Of a DNA stretch of 36,430 nt, positions 15,895 to 23,951 are shown piece by piece. The position numbers and the translations under genes were made by a program. The notes beneath the pieces were generated by a model that did no database searches, had not been told where the DNA came from, and saw only the letters and a list, made by a program, of their open reading frames with translations. Source of the DNA: HGM12587 sp945786935 (GTDB lineage: Bacteria; Bacillota; Clostridia; Lachnospirales; Lachnospiraceae); the NCBI GenBank assembly GCA_945786935.1, contig CALZFY010000012.1:1-36430 (forward strand), in the 5' to 3' direction. Numbering within the stretch: the stretch's first letter is position 1; each line of letters starts with the position of its first letter.

Positions 15895-16902
15895 CTATTC
15901 TTCAAACAGCTTTGTCAGTCGCTTTGCGACCAGACGGCAGTCTAATACTTCTTTACATGGCTTGTGGATTTCCTTTCTCATCCTGTCAAGCTCTTTTTGT
16001 TCTTCCATATATAAATTCTGAGCTTCCTGCACCGTGATTGCTTCAAAATGGATCCTGTGATCCGTTTTTCTTTGCACCACCTTAGGGATATCCACCGATG
16101 CTACCGTAGCAATCTTGGCATATCCACCGGTGGTCTGTCGGTCTGCCAGCAAAATAATAGGTTTTCCATGGGAAGGAACCTGAACAGAGCCAAAGGCAAT
16201 GCCATCGGAAATGATATCTGAGCTTTCCTTCGGCGCAATAAATGCACCCTCCAGACGGCATCCCATACGGTCAAAATCACTGGTAACTGTATATTCCGAA
16301 CTAAGGAATGTATCGATTCCCTGTTTTGAAAACCTGCTATCCTGAGGCCCCATCACAACACGGACCTTTGTCTGGTCCTGGTCGAAGTTATCCGGCTCCA
16401 GCTTACGGGATAGGAAAAACGGCAGATAACGGCGTTTGATACGAAATCCGATATAATCTCCGGCCTGAAGCTTTCTTCCCTTAAATCCACCGATACGGCT
16501 CTTCATATTGGTACAGCGGCTTCCCATGACCACCGGAATATCCAGGTAGCTTGAAAAAGCAATGTAACCCCTGCTTCCTGTGCGGGCACTTCCAAATTTT
16601 AATACATCACCCTTATTCATATAGATGGCCGTATACATGGGTGCCGGCTCTCCATTGATGGTTGGTGTAAAATCACCGCCGGTAATGGCAATGATCGTTG
16701 CTGAAGTAAACTCTAAGGTCGGCCCGATCAGTGTAAATTCCAAAACAGCCTCATTTTCTGGATTGTCCAGCAAAAGATTTGCAATCTTAAAGGAGCGTAC
16801 GTCCATGACTCCGGCCACACTAAAGCCCTGGCTCTGATAACCGGTTCTGCCAAGATCCTGCACTGTTGTGAGCATCCCGCCTTTTAAAATACGAATTCCC
16901 AT
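15895..16902 (-). CDS. pxpC: 5-oxoprolinase subunit C (KipA/biotin-dependent carboxyltransferase family)
   Basis: About 335 residues, from ATG 16902 one base after the pxpB stop, with AAGGAG upstream. It begins MGIRILKGGMLTTVQDLGRTGYQ, the family hallmark, then SVAGVMDVRSFKIANLLLDNPENEAVLE, GGDFTPTINGEP, and near the end SDGIAFGSVQVPSHGKPIILLADRQTTGGYAKIA. It belongs to the CT_A_B family also found as one half of the carboxyltransferase domain of urea carboxylase. With PxpA and PxpB it makes 5-oxoprolinase. Coding is tight with pxpB and accB. Confidence 0.93.
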   Translation of the reverse strand: MGIRILKGGMLTTVQDLGRTGYQSQGFSVAGVMDVRSFKIANLLLDNPENEAVLEFTLIGPTLEFTSATIIAITGGDFTPTINGEPAPMYTAIYMNKGDVLKFGSARTGSRGYIAFSSYLDIPVVMGSRCTNMKSRIGGFKGRKLQAGDYIGFRIKRRYLPFFLSRKLEPDNFDQDQTKVRVVMGPQDSRFSKQGIDTFLSSEYTVTSDFDRMGCRLEGAFIAPKESSDIISDGIAFGSVQVPSHGKPIILLADRQTTGGYAKIATVASVDIPKVVQRKTDHRIHFEAITVQEAQNLYMEEQKELDRMRKEIHKPCKEVLDCRLVAKRLTKLFEE

Positions 16903-16903
16903 A

Positions 16904-17632
16904 CTACACCTCTCCTTCCCGGACAACACAGTGATAGGTTCCCTTATCTACCTGTTCCTTAATGGCAAGGTATTCTTCCTCTGTCACCGGAACAAAACGG
17001 ATATAATCTCCGGCTTCCACAAGAATCGGAACCTCTCTTTCCGGATCATAGGTCTTTACGGGTGTCATACCCATTAACTGCCATCCTCCGGGAGATTCCA
17101 ACGGGTAAATTCCGGTCTGGGAACCGCCGATTCCAACACTGCCTGCACGAATCTTCAGGCGGGGATTCGCAAGACGCGGGGTATGAATTCTCTCGTCAAG
17201 ACCTCCCAGATAGGTAAATCCGGGCAAAAATCCCAGCATATAGATCAGATAATCTCTGGAGGAATGAATTTTAATCACTTCATCTACGGAAAGTCCCGCA
17301 TGATTTGCAATATTTTCAATATCCGGTCCATATTCCCCTCCATAGCAGACCGGAATTTCAAAAATACGTTTTTTTCCGGTCTGGGACTTTACATCCACCT
17401 TCACCAGATTTTTCATTCGTTCTTTCAGTTCCTCATAACCAATGACACGGGGGTCATAATTGATCAGCAAGGAGCAGAAGGCAGGAATGATATCCACCAC
17501 ACCCTCAATGTGCTGTTCCTTCATCAACTGCACGGTGGATGTAATCTTCTGATTGATTTTCGGACTGATCTCATGACCAAACTCAATCAGAAGAGAGGAA
17601 TCTCCTGCTGTTAAAATTTTAATTTCTTCCAT
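16904..17632 (-). CDS. pxpB: 5-oxoprolinase subunit B (KipI family)
   Basis: A 242-residue KipI/CT_C_D-family protein. Typical parts: GDSSLLIEFGHEISPKIN near the start, VVDIIPAFCSLLINYDP, the IPVCYGGEYGPDIENIA motif, HSSRDYLIYMLGFLPGFTYLGGLDERIHTPRLANPR, and SVGIGGSQTGIYPLESPGGWQLMG. The family was first described in Bacillus as a kinase A inhibitor (KipI), but PxpB is a subunit of 5-oxoprolinase. ATG 17632 has AGGAG upstream. A 77-bp gap with a hairpin separates it from the transporter gene. Confidence 0.94.
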   Translation of the reverse strand: MEEIKILTAGDSSLLIEFGHEISPKINQKITSTVQLMKEQHIEGVVDIIPAFCSLLINYDPRVIGYEELKERMKNLVKVDVKSQTGKKRIFEIPVCYGGEYGPDIENIANHAGLSVDEVIKIHSSRDYLIYMLGFLPGFTYLGGLDERIHTPRLANPRLKIRAGSVGIGGSQTGIYPLESPGGWQLMGMTPVKTYDPEREVPILVEAGDYIRFVPVTEEEYLAIKEQVDKGTYHCVVREGEV

Positions 17633-17666
17633 AGATTGCTCTCCTATCTAATTCTTAAGACACAAC

Positions 17667-17695
17667 ATGCCGGAATTCACCTGGAATCCCGGCAT
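17667..17695. other. Intercistronic hairpin between transporter gene and pxpB
   Basis: ATGCCGG (17667-17673) pairs with CCGGCAT (17689-17695), with a further 4 bp inside after one mismatch. No T-run follows on the minus strand, so it is more likely an mRNA stability or processing element that sets different levels of transporter and enzyme mRNA. Confidence 0.4.
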
Positions 17696-17709
17696 ATTAA
17701 ATACATTTT

Positions 17710-18915
17710 TTAGAACAAAGATCCCATCTTGGATACAAAGGTTGTAATACCAAGGTATGCCGAAATGATAACTACGAGAATACCAAGGATCCATAACCAG
17801 GTCGGATGTTTGTAATCATCTCCCATAATGGATTTCTTCTTCGCAGCGATCAGACAGATTCCCAAAGTAATCGGAAGAATCAGTCCGTTTAATGCTCCTG
17901 CCAGCACAAGCAGTGTTGCAGGCTGACCTAATAATAACATAATCACTGTAGAAATTGCAATAAATGCAATGATCACCCAGTTTTCATATTTTTCAATCAC
18001 CGGATGGAAGGTCTTTAAAAAGGAAACCGATGTATAAGCCGCACCAATGATAGAGGTGATGGCTGCACAAAGCAGTACAAGACCTGCAAAGCGATAACCG
18101 ATCTCACCTGCACCTGCACGGAATGCATCTGCTGCAGGGTTTGAAGAACCGGTAAGGTCTGCACCCTTTGCTACAACACCTAAAACAGCCAGGAATAATA
18201 AAATACGTACTAAAGTAGCGATTCCGATACCCATAACAGAGCTCTTATTGATCTCTTTTAAGTTTTCCTTGCCTGTAATACCTGCATCGATCAATCTATG
18301 TGCACCGGAGAATGTAATATAACCTCCAACCGTACCGCCAAGTAACGTAATAATGGCAGGAACTAAATTTCCGTATCCTGCAGATGGTACGAAAGTATTT
18401 ACCAATGCATCTCCTACCGGTGGTTTTACCACGAAGATCACAATGAGGATCACCACGATCATAATACCGCCAAGGGCCTTTGTCAGCTTATCCATCATTG
18501 CCTTTGCATCTTTTAATAAGAATACAACGATGGCAAGGGCACCTGCAAGGATGTAACCAATCTCTGTAGGAATACCAAGTAAGGTGTTAAATCCGAGGGC
18601 ACCGCCTCCGACATTTCCGATGTTGAATACAAGACCACCTAAAGCTACCATAAATGCAACAACAAATCCAAGGCCCGGCAGCACCTTATTTGCCACATCC
18701 TGTCCTCGAAGTCCTGTAGTACAAAGCACTCTCCAGATATTCATCTGTGCAATCGCTGCCAAAAGGATCGATGCAAGGATAACAAATCCGAAGCTTGCCA
18801 TATGCTGACCTGTAAATGTTGCTGTCTGTGTCAAAAATCCGGGACCAATGGCTGAGGTTGCCATTAAGAATGCAGCTCCTAAAAGAGCCCCACCGCCTTT
18901 TTTCTTTTCTTTCAT
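17710..18915 (-). CDS. NRAMP-fold transporter of the YcsG type, 5-oxoproline operon
   Basis: A 401-residue protein with about 11 hydrophobic helices, related to NRAMP metal transporters and to Bacillus YcsG, which is also next to the pxp genes. Helix 1 reads SAIGPGFLTQTATFTGQHMA. Where metal NRAMPs have DPGN, the aligned residues are TGQH (35-38). The helix 6 MPH metal motif aligns with GAH (204-206) in ITFSGAHRLIDAG. The Asp, Asn and Met metal ligands are therefore absent. I infer that it carries something else, plausibly 5-oxoproline or another operon substrate. It is the first gene of the operon, with a good promoter. Confidence 0.85.
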   Translation of the reverse strand: MKEKKKGGGALLGAAFLMATSAIGPGFLTQTATFTGQHMASFGFVILASILLAAIAQMNIWRVLCTTGLRGQDVANKVLPGLGFVVAFMVALGGLVFNIGNVGGGALGFNTLLGIPTEIGYILAGALAIVVFLLKDAKAMMDKLTKALGGIMIVVILIVIFVVKPPVGDALVNTFVPSAGYGNLVPAIITLLGGTVGGYITFSGAHRLIDAGITGKENLKEINKSSVMGIGIATLVRILLFLAVLGVVAKGADLTGSSNPAADAFRAGAGEIGYRFAGLVLLCAAITSIIGAAYTSVSFLKTFHPVIEKYENWVIIAFIAISTVIMLLLGQPATLLVLAGALNGLILPITLGICLIAAKKKSIMGDDYKHPTWLWILGILVVIISAYLGITTFVSKMGSLF

Positions 18916-18947
18916 GAATACTCTCCTCTCGAAAAAAATTATAGTTT

Positions 18948-18976
18948 AGTATATCACAATTTTATCAATTTACCAA
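18948..18976 (-). promoter_or_regulatory. Promoter of the pxp-acc operon (extended -10)
   Basis: On the minus strand, TTGGTA (18976-18971), 17-bp spacer, TATACT (18953-18948), preceded by TGA, making an extended -10. The leader is about 25 nt with GGAG before the transporter ATG. Confidence 0.7.
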
Positions 18977-18987
18977 GCTAAATTTTT

Positions 18988-19017
18988 GTAAAATAGACTT
19001 CAGTAAAATAGACTTCA
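18988..19017. repeat. Perfect tandem 15-bp direct repeat upstream of the pxp-acc promoter
   Basis: GTAAAATAGACTTCA occurs twice without a gap (18988-19002 and 19003-19017). It lies 11 bp upstream of the -35 box of the pxp operon. The 15-bp period and position suit a transcription activator binding as a tandem dimer. It lies in the shared gap with glgC, so it could act either way. Confidence 0.6.
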
Positions 19018-19107
19018 TGCAAATTATTTTAAAATGTCGAATGATTTTAGTTGAAATTCACCAAAAAACAAGGTAAATTATTGTTATGGATTTTTTGTAT
19101 AAAAATA

Positions 19108-19136
19108 TGGAAAATTCTTTTGTTTAATTGTATAAT
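19108..19136 (+). promoter_or_regulatory. Promoter of glgCD
   Basis: TATAAT (19131-19136) with a weak -35 TGGAAA (19108-19113) at 17 bp. The surrounding 19020-19160 is strongly AT-rich; no riboswitch-like structure seen. Confidence 0.5.
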
Positions 19137-19168
19137 GTAAACAATAATTGAAAGAGGGGGGACTTAAA

Positions 19169-20308
19169 ATGGCTCAAAGTAATATGTTAGCGATGATCCT
19201 GGCCGGCGGTCGTGGCTCACGTTTACATGATTTAACAAACAAAGTTGCAAAACCAGCTGTATCCTATGGCGGCAAATATCGTATCATTGATTTTCCGCTT
19301 TCCAATTGTGCAAACAGTGGTATTGACGTAGTTGGCGTATTGACTCAGTATGAATCCGTTCTGTTAAACAGCTATGTTTCACAGAGTGGACGTTGGGGAC
19401 TGGATGCCCGTGACAGCGGTGTATTCGTACTTCCTCCACGTGAAAAGGCTGATGCTGACCTGGACGTATACCGTGGAACAGCTGATGCAATCTCTCAGAA
19501 TATCGACTTCATCGATAACTATGATCCGGAATATCTTCTGATCTTATCCGGTGACCACATTTACAAAATGAACTACGATAAAATGCTTGACTATCATAAA
19601 GAAATGAAAGCAGACGCTACCATCGCAGTTATCGGCGTTCCTATGAAAGAAGCATCCCGTTTCGGTATTATGAACACCAATGAAACCGGACGCATCATCG
19701 AATTCGAGGAAAAACCTCCTGTACCAAAGAGCAACCTTGCTTCTATGGGTATCTACATTTTTAACTGGAAAACTCTTCGTCAGTTACTGGTTGAGGATAT
19801 GACCAATGAATCTTCTAACCATGACTTTGGTAAAGATATCATTCCGAAGTTATTAAACAACGGCGGAAACCTTTATGCCTGGGAGTTTGAAGGATACTGG
19901 AAAGACGTTGGAACCATTGATTCTCTCTGGGAAGCAAACATGGATCTTTTAGATACCAATTGCGAGCTTGATATGAATGACTCTACCTGGAGAATCTATA
20001 CCGAAGACGTTACTACTCTTCCACAGTACATCGGTGCTAATGCAAACATTAACCGTGCATACATCACACAGGGATGTATCATTGATGGTGAGATTTCCAA
20101 CTCTGTTCTTTTCACCGGTGCAAAGGTTGGCACCAACGCTAAGATTATTGACAGCGTTCTGATGCCTAATGCAGTTGTAGAAGATGGTGCAGTTGTTACA
20201 CGTGCACTGGTTGCTGATGGTGTTGTGATTGGTAAGAATACCGTTGTAGGTTCTGCTGACAGCGAAAATATCTTACTTGTTGCCAAAGATGTAAAGGGGG
20301 TAGAATAG
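19169..20308 (+). CDS. glgC: Glucose-1-phosphate adenylyltransferase, catalytic subunit
   Basis: A 379-residue GlgC: makes ADP-glucose from ATP and glucose-1-phosphate for glycogen synthesis. Start ATG 19169 chosen for AGAGGGGGG eight bases upstream; an earlier in-frame start lacks a site. The nucleotidyltransferase domain begins MLAMILAGGRGSRLHDLT (catalytic GGxGxRL loop) and has GGKYRIIDFPLSNC, SGDHIYKMNYD (substrate site) and GTIDSLWEANMDLL. The last ~100 residues are the left-handed beta-helix with hexapeptide repeats (NANINRAYITQGCIIDGEI...). One base separates its stop from the glgD ATG. Confidence 0.95.
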   Translation: MAQSNMLAMILAGGRGSRLHDLTNKVAKPAVSYGGKYRIIDFPLSNCANSGIDVVGVLTQYESVLLNSYVSQSGRWGLDARDSGVFVLPPREKADADLDVYRGTADAISQNIDFIDNYDPEYLLILSGDHIYKMNYDKMLDYHKEMKADATIAVIGVPMKEASRFGIMNTNETGRIIEFEEKPPVPKSNLASMGIYIFNWKTLRQLLVEDMTNESSNHDFGKDIIPKLLNNGGNLYAWEFEGYWKDVGTIDSLWEANMDLLDTNCELDMNDSTWRIYTEDVTTLPQYIGANANINRAYITQGCIIDGEISNSVLFTGAKVGTNAKIIDSVLMPNAVVEDGAVVTRALVADGVVIGKNTVVGSADSENILLVAKDVKGVE

Positions 20309-20309
20309 A

Positions 20310-21422
20310 ATGAGAGCATTTGGTATTATCAGTTCTTCAGGAAATCATATTCATGTTGAAGGAATGCAGGACTACCGTTCTATCGGTGCATTCTCCTTCT
20401 TAGGACGTTACCGTGCCATCGACTTCCCGATGTCTAACATGAGCAACAGCGGTATCGAACACGTAGAAGTATTAATGAGCAACAACCCGCGTTCTTTAGT
20501 AGAACACTTAGGTTCCGGACGTCATTATAATATTAACTCCAAACGAGGCAAAGTTCAGTTACTCTTCACAGAAGGCGGCGCTGCAACAAGCTTCTATAAC
20601 ACAAATATGGCAGGCTTTGCACAGAATCTGGAAAGCATCCAGAAGGCTCCTGCTGATTATGTAGTAATTGTTCCGGGTTACATGATCTATACACAGGATT
20701 ATGACAAGTTATTAGATCAGCATATTGAATCCGGTGCAGACATTACATTACTGTATCATTCCGTAGAAACAGCTACCGAAGATTTCTTAAACTGTGATAT
20801 TCTGACATTAAACCGCCAAAATGGTGTAGAAGGTCTTACCAGAAACCGTGGTGCTGAAGATTCTGTAAAGATCTTTATGGATACCTATGTAATGAAGAAA
20901 ACTCTGTTCCTTGACCTGATTGCTAAGGCTCGCAGCATTTCTTCTATGTACACACTGGCTCAGATCGTAAACAACTACTGCAAAGAGCTGGATGTACGTG
21001 GTGTAGAACATGTTGGTTATTTCGCATCTTTAACAGATTTCAAGAGTGTATATAAAGCAAATATGTCTCTCATCGATTACAATAACGCAAAATTACTGTT
21101 TGATGAAAAATGGCCGATTTATACACGTACAAGCGACTCCTGCCCAACCCAGTACTATGAAGAAGCAGAAGTTAAATGCTCCGTTGTTGCAAACGGATGT
21201 CTGATCCAGGGTAATCTGGAAGGCTGTGTTGTAGGACGTGGCTGTACCATCGGAAAAGACTGTGTCATCAAAAACTGTGTCATCTCTTCTGACGTCGTAG
21301 TTGCAGACGGAACACATCTGGAAAACTTAATTGTAGATAAACATGCAAGAGTTCTCCATGCAAAAGAAATTATTGCAACTCCTGATAATCCGGGATATGT
21401 AAAACGTGGTGACATCATCTAA
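20310..21422 (+). CDS. glgD: GlgC-like regulatory subunit GlgD
   Basis: A 370-residue homologue of GlgC, without the catalytic GGxGxRL loop: the N-terminus reads FGIISSSGNHIHVEGMQDYR. It keeps the fold markers RYRAIDFPMSNMSNSGI and the C-terminal beta-helix (CVVGRGCTIGKDCVIKNC). In Firmicutes GlgD forms a hetero-oligomer with GlgC and modulates it. GGGGG precedes the ATG and the gene is fused to glgC in one transcript, followed by a strong terminator. Confidence 0.94.
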   Translation: MRAFGIISSSGNHIHVEGMQDYRSIGAFSFLGRYRAIDFPMSNMSNSGIEHVEVLMSNNPRSLVEHLGSGRHYNINSKRGKVQLLFTEGGAATSFYNTNMAGFAQNLESIQKAPADYVVIVPGYMIYTQDYDKLLDQHIESGADITLLYHSVETATEDFLNCDILTLNRQNGVEGLTRNRGAEDSVKIFMDTYVMKKTLFLDLIAKARSISSMYTLAQIVNNYCKELDVRGVEHVGYFASLTDFKSVYKANMSLIDYNNAKLLFDEKWPIYTRTSDSCPTQYYEEAEVKCSVVANGCLIQGNLEGCVVGRGCTIGKDCVIKNCVISSDVVVADGTHLENLIVDKHARVLHAKEIIATPDNPGYVKRGDII

Positions 21423-21452
21423 AATTGAGTAAGTTATTTCAGCCTTACATAA

Positions 21453-21487
21453 TAAAGGGATATCCGTTTGGATATCCCTTTAATTTT
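21453..21487 (+). terminator. Rho-independent terminator of glgCD
   Basis: A perfect 13-bp stem TAAAGGGATATCC (21453-21465) and complement (21470-21482) around GTTT, then ATTTTA. It touches the stop codon of the convergent PspC-like gene, so it probably serves both directions. Confidence 0.85.
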
Positions 21488-21665
21488 ACACTTCCGGCAT
21501 AATCAATGCTGCAATGATATAGGCGATCAATCCTGTGCCAAAGGATGCGATGGATAAGATTACCCAGATCAGACGGATCACCGTAGGATCAATATTTAAA
21601 TATTCTCCAATACCTCCACATACACCACAAATCATTCTGTTTGCTGATTTTACCAATCTTTTCAT
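21486..21665 (-). CDS. PspC domain small membrane protein
   Basis: A 59-residue protein: MKRLVKSANRMICGVCGGIGEYLNIDPTVIRLIWVIL..., the PspC core. The N-terminal motif (CGVCGGIGEYLNIDPTVIR) is followed by one or two hydrophobic helices (~31-56). PspC-type proteins link envelope stress sensing to regulators. GGAGGAAATGAGTC precedes the ATG, and the site overlaps the stop of the DUF4097 gene, so it is the last gene of the PadR operon. Confidence 0.9.
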   Translation of the reverse strand: MKRLVKSANRMICGVCGGIGEYLNIDPTVIRLIWVILSIASFGTGLIAYIIAALIMPEV

Positions 21666-21679
21666 GACTCATTTCCTCC

Positions 21680-22600
21680 TTAGTTTGCTGAAGCTAGACT
21701 TACATTTCCTAAATTACATTCTATCTTGATTGTAGCATTCTTCTGATGATCAATGATTTTTTTCTTAGAAAGGCCGCTGTAGCTTTCTTTCCCGATATCT
21801 ACATTTCCGGCACCACATTCAATCTCATAATTATAATCATCCAATTTTGCTTCCAGTATTAGATCGGTATTTCCCATATGACATTCCACATCGGCATGCT
21901 GCTTAATGTTTCCGGAAAAGGTGATATCTCCCATGCCTACATTGGTATCCAGTTTTGTGATCTCTCCGTCAGTTATCACCACTTCACCTGCACCGACCTC
22001 AATTTCTGCCTGGTCTGCAGTCAGATTTTCAATTTCCACCCGACCGGCTCCCAGCTCCAGATCAAACTCTTTTGCTACCAGATCAGCGATGGTCACATTG
22101 CTAGCTGCAAGTTCAAACTCTGCCTCCGTAAACTTAAAGTCTTTTGGAATCCCTATAAACAGTTCATTTTTATTCTGCTTCTGATCTGCCTTAATGTGGA
22201 GAACTCCATTTTCCACATAAACCTGATACTGTCCGTCCGTTTTCACGGAAAACTCTTCACTTCCATCCACCTGACAGATCTGAATCTCTGACCGATGTGC
22301 TTCTAAATGGAGGCTATCGACCTGATTTTTGTCTACACTTTGCTGTCCCTGATATGTTGCGGAGGAAGTACTGTCGGTCTGCCCGGAATCTCCATTATTT
22401 TCGTGATGTCCATCTGTCTCATCATCAAAAATATCTTCCTCATCATCATCAAACCACCAGTGAATGTTTCCAAATGGGTTCATAACCATTCTTGCGGATG
22501 TAACTCCGCCATTGATGGCAACTCCTATGGCTGATAAAACGATACCAAGTCCTACCATCACAGCAGCCACAATTAACAAGATTTTTGTCATCCTTTTCAT
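21680..22600 (-). CDS. DUF4097-type beta-helical envelope protein
   Basis: A 306-residue protein: one N-terminal membrane helix (~5-30), a linker with an acidic Asp/Glu run (DDDEEDIFDDETDG around 50-63), then a repetitive beta-rich domain (~95-306) with regular turns such as DLELGAGRVEIENLTADQAEIEVGAGEV and EIECGAGNVDIG. That pattern is DUF4097, often called putative adhesin, a right-handed beta-solenoid. Its exact role is unknown; such genes accompany PspC, DUF1700 and PadR in envelope-stress operons. AAGGAGG lies upstream of ATG 22600 and only 6 bp separate it from the DUF1700 gene. Confidence 0.85.
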   Translation of the reverse strand: MKRMTKILLIVAAVMVGLGIVLSAIGVAINGGVTSARMVMNPFGNIHWWFDDDEEDIFDDETDGHHENNGDSGQTDSTSSATYQGQQSVDKNQVDSLHLEAHRSEIQICQVDGSEEFSVKTDGQYQVYVENGVLHIKADQKQNKNELFIGIPKDFKFTEAEFELAASNVTIADLVAKEFDLELGAGRVEIENLTADQAEIEVGAGEVVITDGEITKLDTNVGMGDITFSGNIKQHADVECHMGNTDLILEAKLDDYNYEIECGAGNVDIGKESYSGLSKKKIIDHQKNATIKIECNLGNVSLASAN

Positions 22601-22606
22601 CCTGAT

Positions 22607-23293
22607 TTAAGCCTCCTTTCCTGCAAAGGGTTTTCGAAGCAGGTTGACGATTCCACGAATCATCGGAGGTAATAATTTATATACGATCCAGATACCTGCT
22701 ATGGCCAATAAGATTCCGATTCCAAAAAGCAGCAGTGCTGCACCAAATAATAAAACAGCGACAGGCGGTGTCACAAACAATGTACCGACCGCTGAAGCAA
22801 ATACCGCTGCTCCGGCAATGAGTAATGCAACTCCTACAATAAACATTGCAAACAGGATTGCTGCGATTGCTGCCAGCACCCCAAATAATACGGATACGAT
22901 TCCAATCAGGACAGGTCCAAGAATCGGCAATGCAAAAATTGCAAGAATCAAAATAATCACCAGGCCCCCGGTTCCAAGACCTTTCATCCGGTCTGAAAAC
23001 TTCTGCCGTTCTTTGTTCTGCCCACCGATGATCTCTGCCTTTTCCTCTTTCTCATAGCCCTGAAAGCCATTTTCCGTAAACTCTCCTGCTTCCACATTTG
23101 AATCCTTTAAGCCTTCCCGGATAGTTGCGGCTACTTTTTGCGGAGAACCAAGGGAAGCGATCACTTCCTCTTCCTTCTCTTCTCCTGCGTCATCAAAGTA
23201 GTCCTCATAATAAGTTAACGCCTCTTCCCTCTCTGCTTCCGGAATATCCGCAAGCAGATTTTTCAGTTTTTCCATAAATTCTGCTCTACTCAT
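22607..23293 (-). CDS. DUF1700 family membrane protein
   Basis: About 228 residues from ATG 23293, chosen because GGGAGGACAGTCAC precedes it and MSRAEFMEKLKNLLADIPEAEREEAL is the normal DUF1700/HAAS start. The N-terminal ~65 residues form a helical domain (YYEDYFDDAGEEKEEEVIASLGSPQ). The central part is charged, and residues ~105-215 hold four or five Gly/Ala/Ile-rich membrane helices. HAAS domains are partners of PadR-family regulators: the pair often acts as a sensor and repressor. The gene starts 8 bp before the end of the PadR gene, so the two are coupled. Confidence 0.87.
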   Translation of the reverse strand: MSRAEFMEKLKNLLADIPEAEREEALTYYEDYFDDAGEEKEEEVIASLGSPQKVAATIREGLKDSNVEAGEFTENGFQGYEKEEKAEIIGGQNKERQKFSDRMKGLGTGGLVIILILAIFALPILGPVLIGIVSVLFGVLAAIAAILFAMFIVGVALLIAGAAVFASAVGTLFVTPPVAVLLFGAALLLFGIGILLAIAGIWIVYKLLPPMIRGIVNLLRKPFAGKEA

Positions 23294-23612
23294 GTGACTG
23301 TCCTCCCTCGAACATGGAGCTGATTTTCTGTGAATAGCTTTTCCATTCACTTCTGTATAAATTCAGCTGAGCATTTCCCTGCTCTGTTACTTTATAATAT
23401 CTTCTGTTTCTCCCCGCATATTCCCTGTCATATACTTCCAGACATCCATCCTTTTGAAGCCTTCGAAGTACCGGATATAACGTGGATTCTGACAATTCAA
23501 TGGCCTGCCGTACATCCTGGGTAATCTTATATCCATAGGTACCCTCCGGTTCTCTGGACACGACTGCCAGTACAATGGCATCCAGCAATGCAGCACCTGT
23601 GTTAAATACCAT
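23286..23612 (-). CDS. PadR family transcriptional regulator
   Basis: A 108-residue winged-helix repressor: LLDAIVLAVVSREPEGTYGYKITQDV, the PadR start, then ELSESTLYPVLRRLQKDGCLEVYDREYAGRNRRYYKVTEQG with recognition helix and beta-wing, and a short C-terminal helix for dimerisation. First gene of the operon PadR-DUF1700-DUF4097-PspC. The AT-rich palindromes in its promoter are likely its own operators. Confidence 0.93.
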   Translation of the reverse strand: MVFNTGAALLDAIVLAVVSREPEGTYGYKITQDVRQAIELSESTLYPVLRRLQKDGCLEVYDREYAGRNRRYYKVTEQGNAQLNLYRSEWKSYSQKISSMFEGGQSHE

Positions 23613-23632
23613 CTGCCGGTCTCCTTTCTTTT

Positions 23633-23697
23633 ATATAATATTATATGTTGTATAATATTGTTGTTTCATATAATATATGACGTATAATATTATATGT
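23633..23697. promoter_or_regulatory. Cluster of AT palindromes, probable PadR operators
   Basis: Perfect palindromes ATATAATATTATAT (23633-23646) and TATAATATTATA (23683-23694), plus half-matching copies at 23651-23659 and 23667-23679, cover the -35/-10 spacer and the leader up to the ribosome site. The repeated core TATAATATT fits a multi-site autoregulator. Confidence 0.55.
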
Positions 23698-23700
23698 CAA
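23672..23700 (-). promoter_or_regulatory. Promoter of the PadR operon
   Basis: On the minus strand TTGACA (23700-23695), 17-bp spacer, TATATT (23677-23672). The spacer is filled by a TATAATATTATA palindrome, the expected place for a repressor site. Confidence 0.7.
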
Positions 23701-23725
23701 TAGGTTTAAGAAATATTTAAGGTTC

Positions 23726-23809
23726 TATACTCTGATTCTATAAAAAGGTGCCACTTTATGATAGATGAGATTTTCACCCATTTGTGTCGATTTTATAGGT
23801 TTCTCTTGC
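23726..23809. repeat. Copy 1 of an 84-bp repeat (other copy at 29465-29548)
   Basis: Aligned without gaps to 29465-29548 (offset 5739). The first 17 bp (TATACTCTGATTCTATA) differ at one base; a central 16 bp is diverged; the last 51 bp (23759-23809) differ at only four. It lies upstream of the PadR promoter. The non-coding stretch 23613-23951 (339 bp) therefore holds the PadR promoter, its palindromes, this repeat and the terminator of the AAA-ATPase gene; I see no gene in it. Confidence 0.75.
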
Positions 23810-23914
23810 AGAATTTCAAGATGCAAATATCCGTATTTTCGAAACTAAGGGTCTCTGCAGTTTCTATGCTGAAAAAGGCGGATTAATGATTGGATTCGAA
23901 AGAAACTAACTCAC

Positions 23915-23947
23915 AAAAAAGGCTATCCAGATTTTATGGACAGCCTT
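23915..23947 (-). terminator. Terminator of the AAA-ATPase/nuclease gene
   Basis: On the minus strand AAGGCTGTCCA (23947-23937) pairs with TGGATAGCCTT (23929-23919), one mismatch, 7-nt loop, followed by six Ts. It begins four bases past the stop codon. Confidence 0.8.
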
Positions 23948-23951
23948 AAAA

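Noticed and set aside
23759..23885. Small plus-strand frame MIDEIFTHLCRFYRFLLQ over repeat copy 1
   Set aside because: The equivalent frame in copy 2 lacks the start and diverges after the repeat; no ribosome site in either. Treated as part of the repeat, not a gene.
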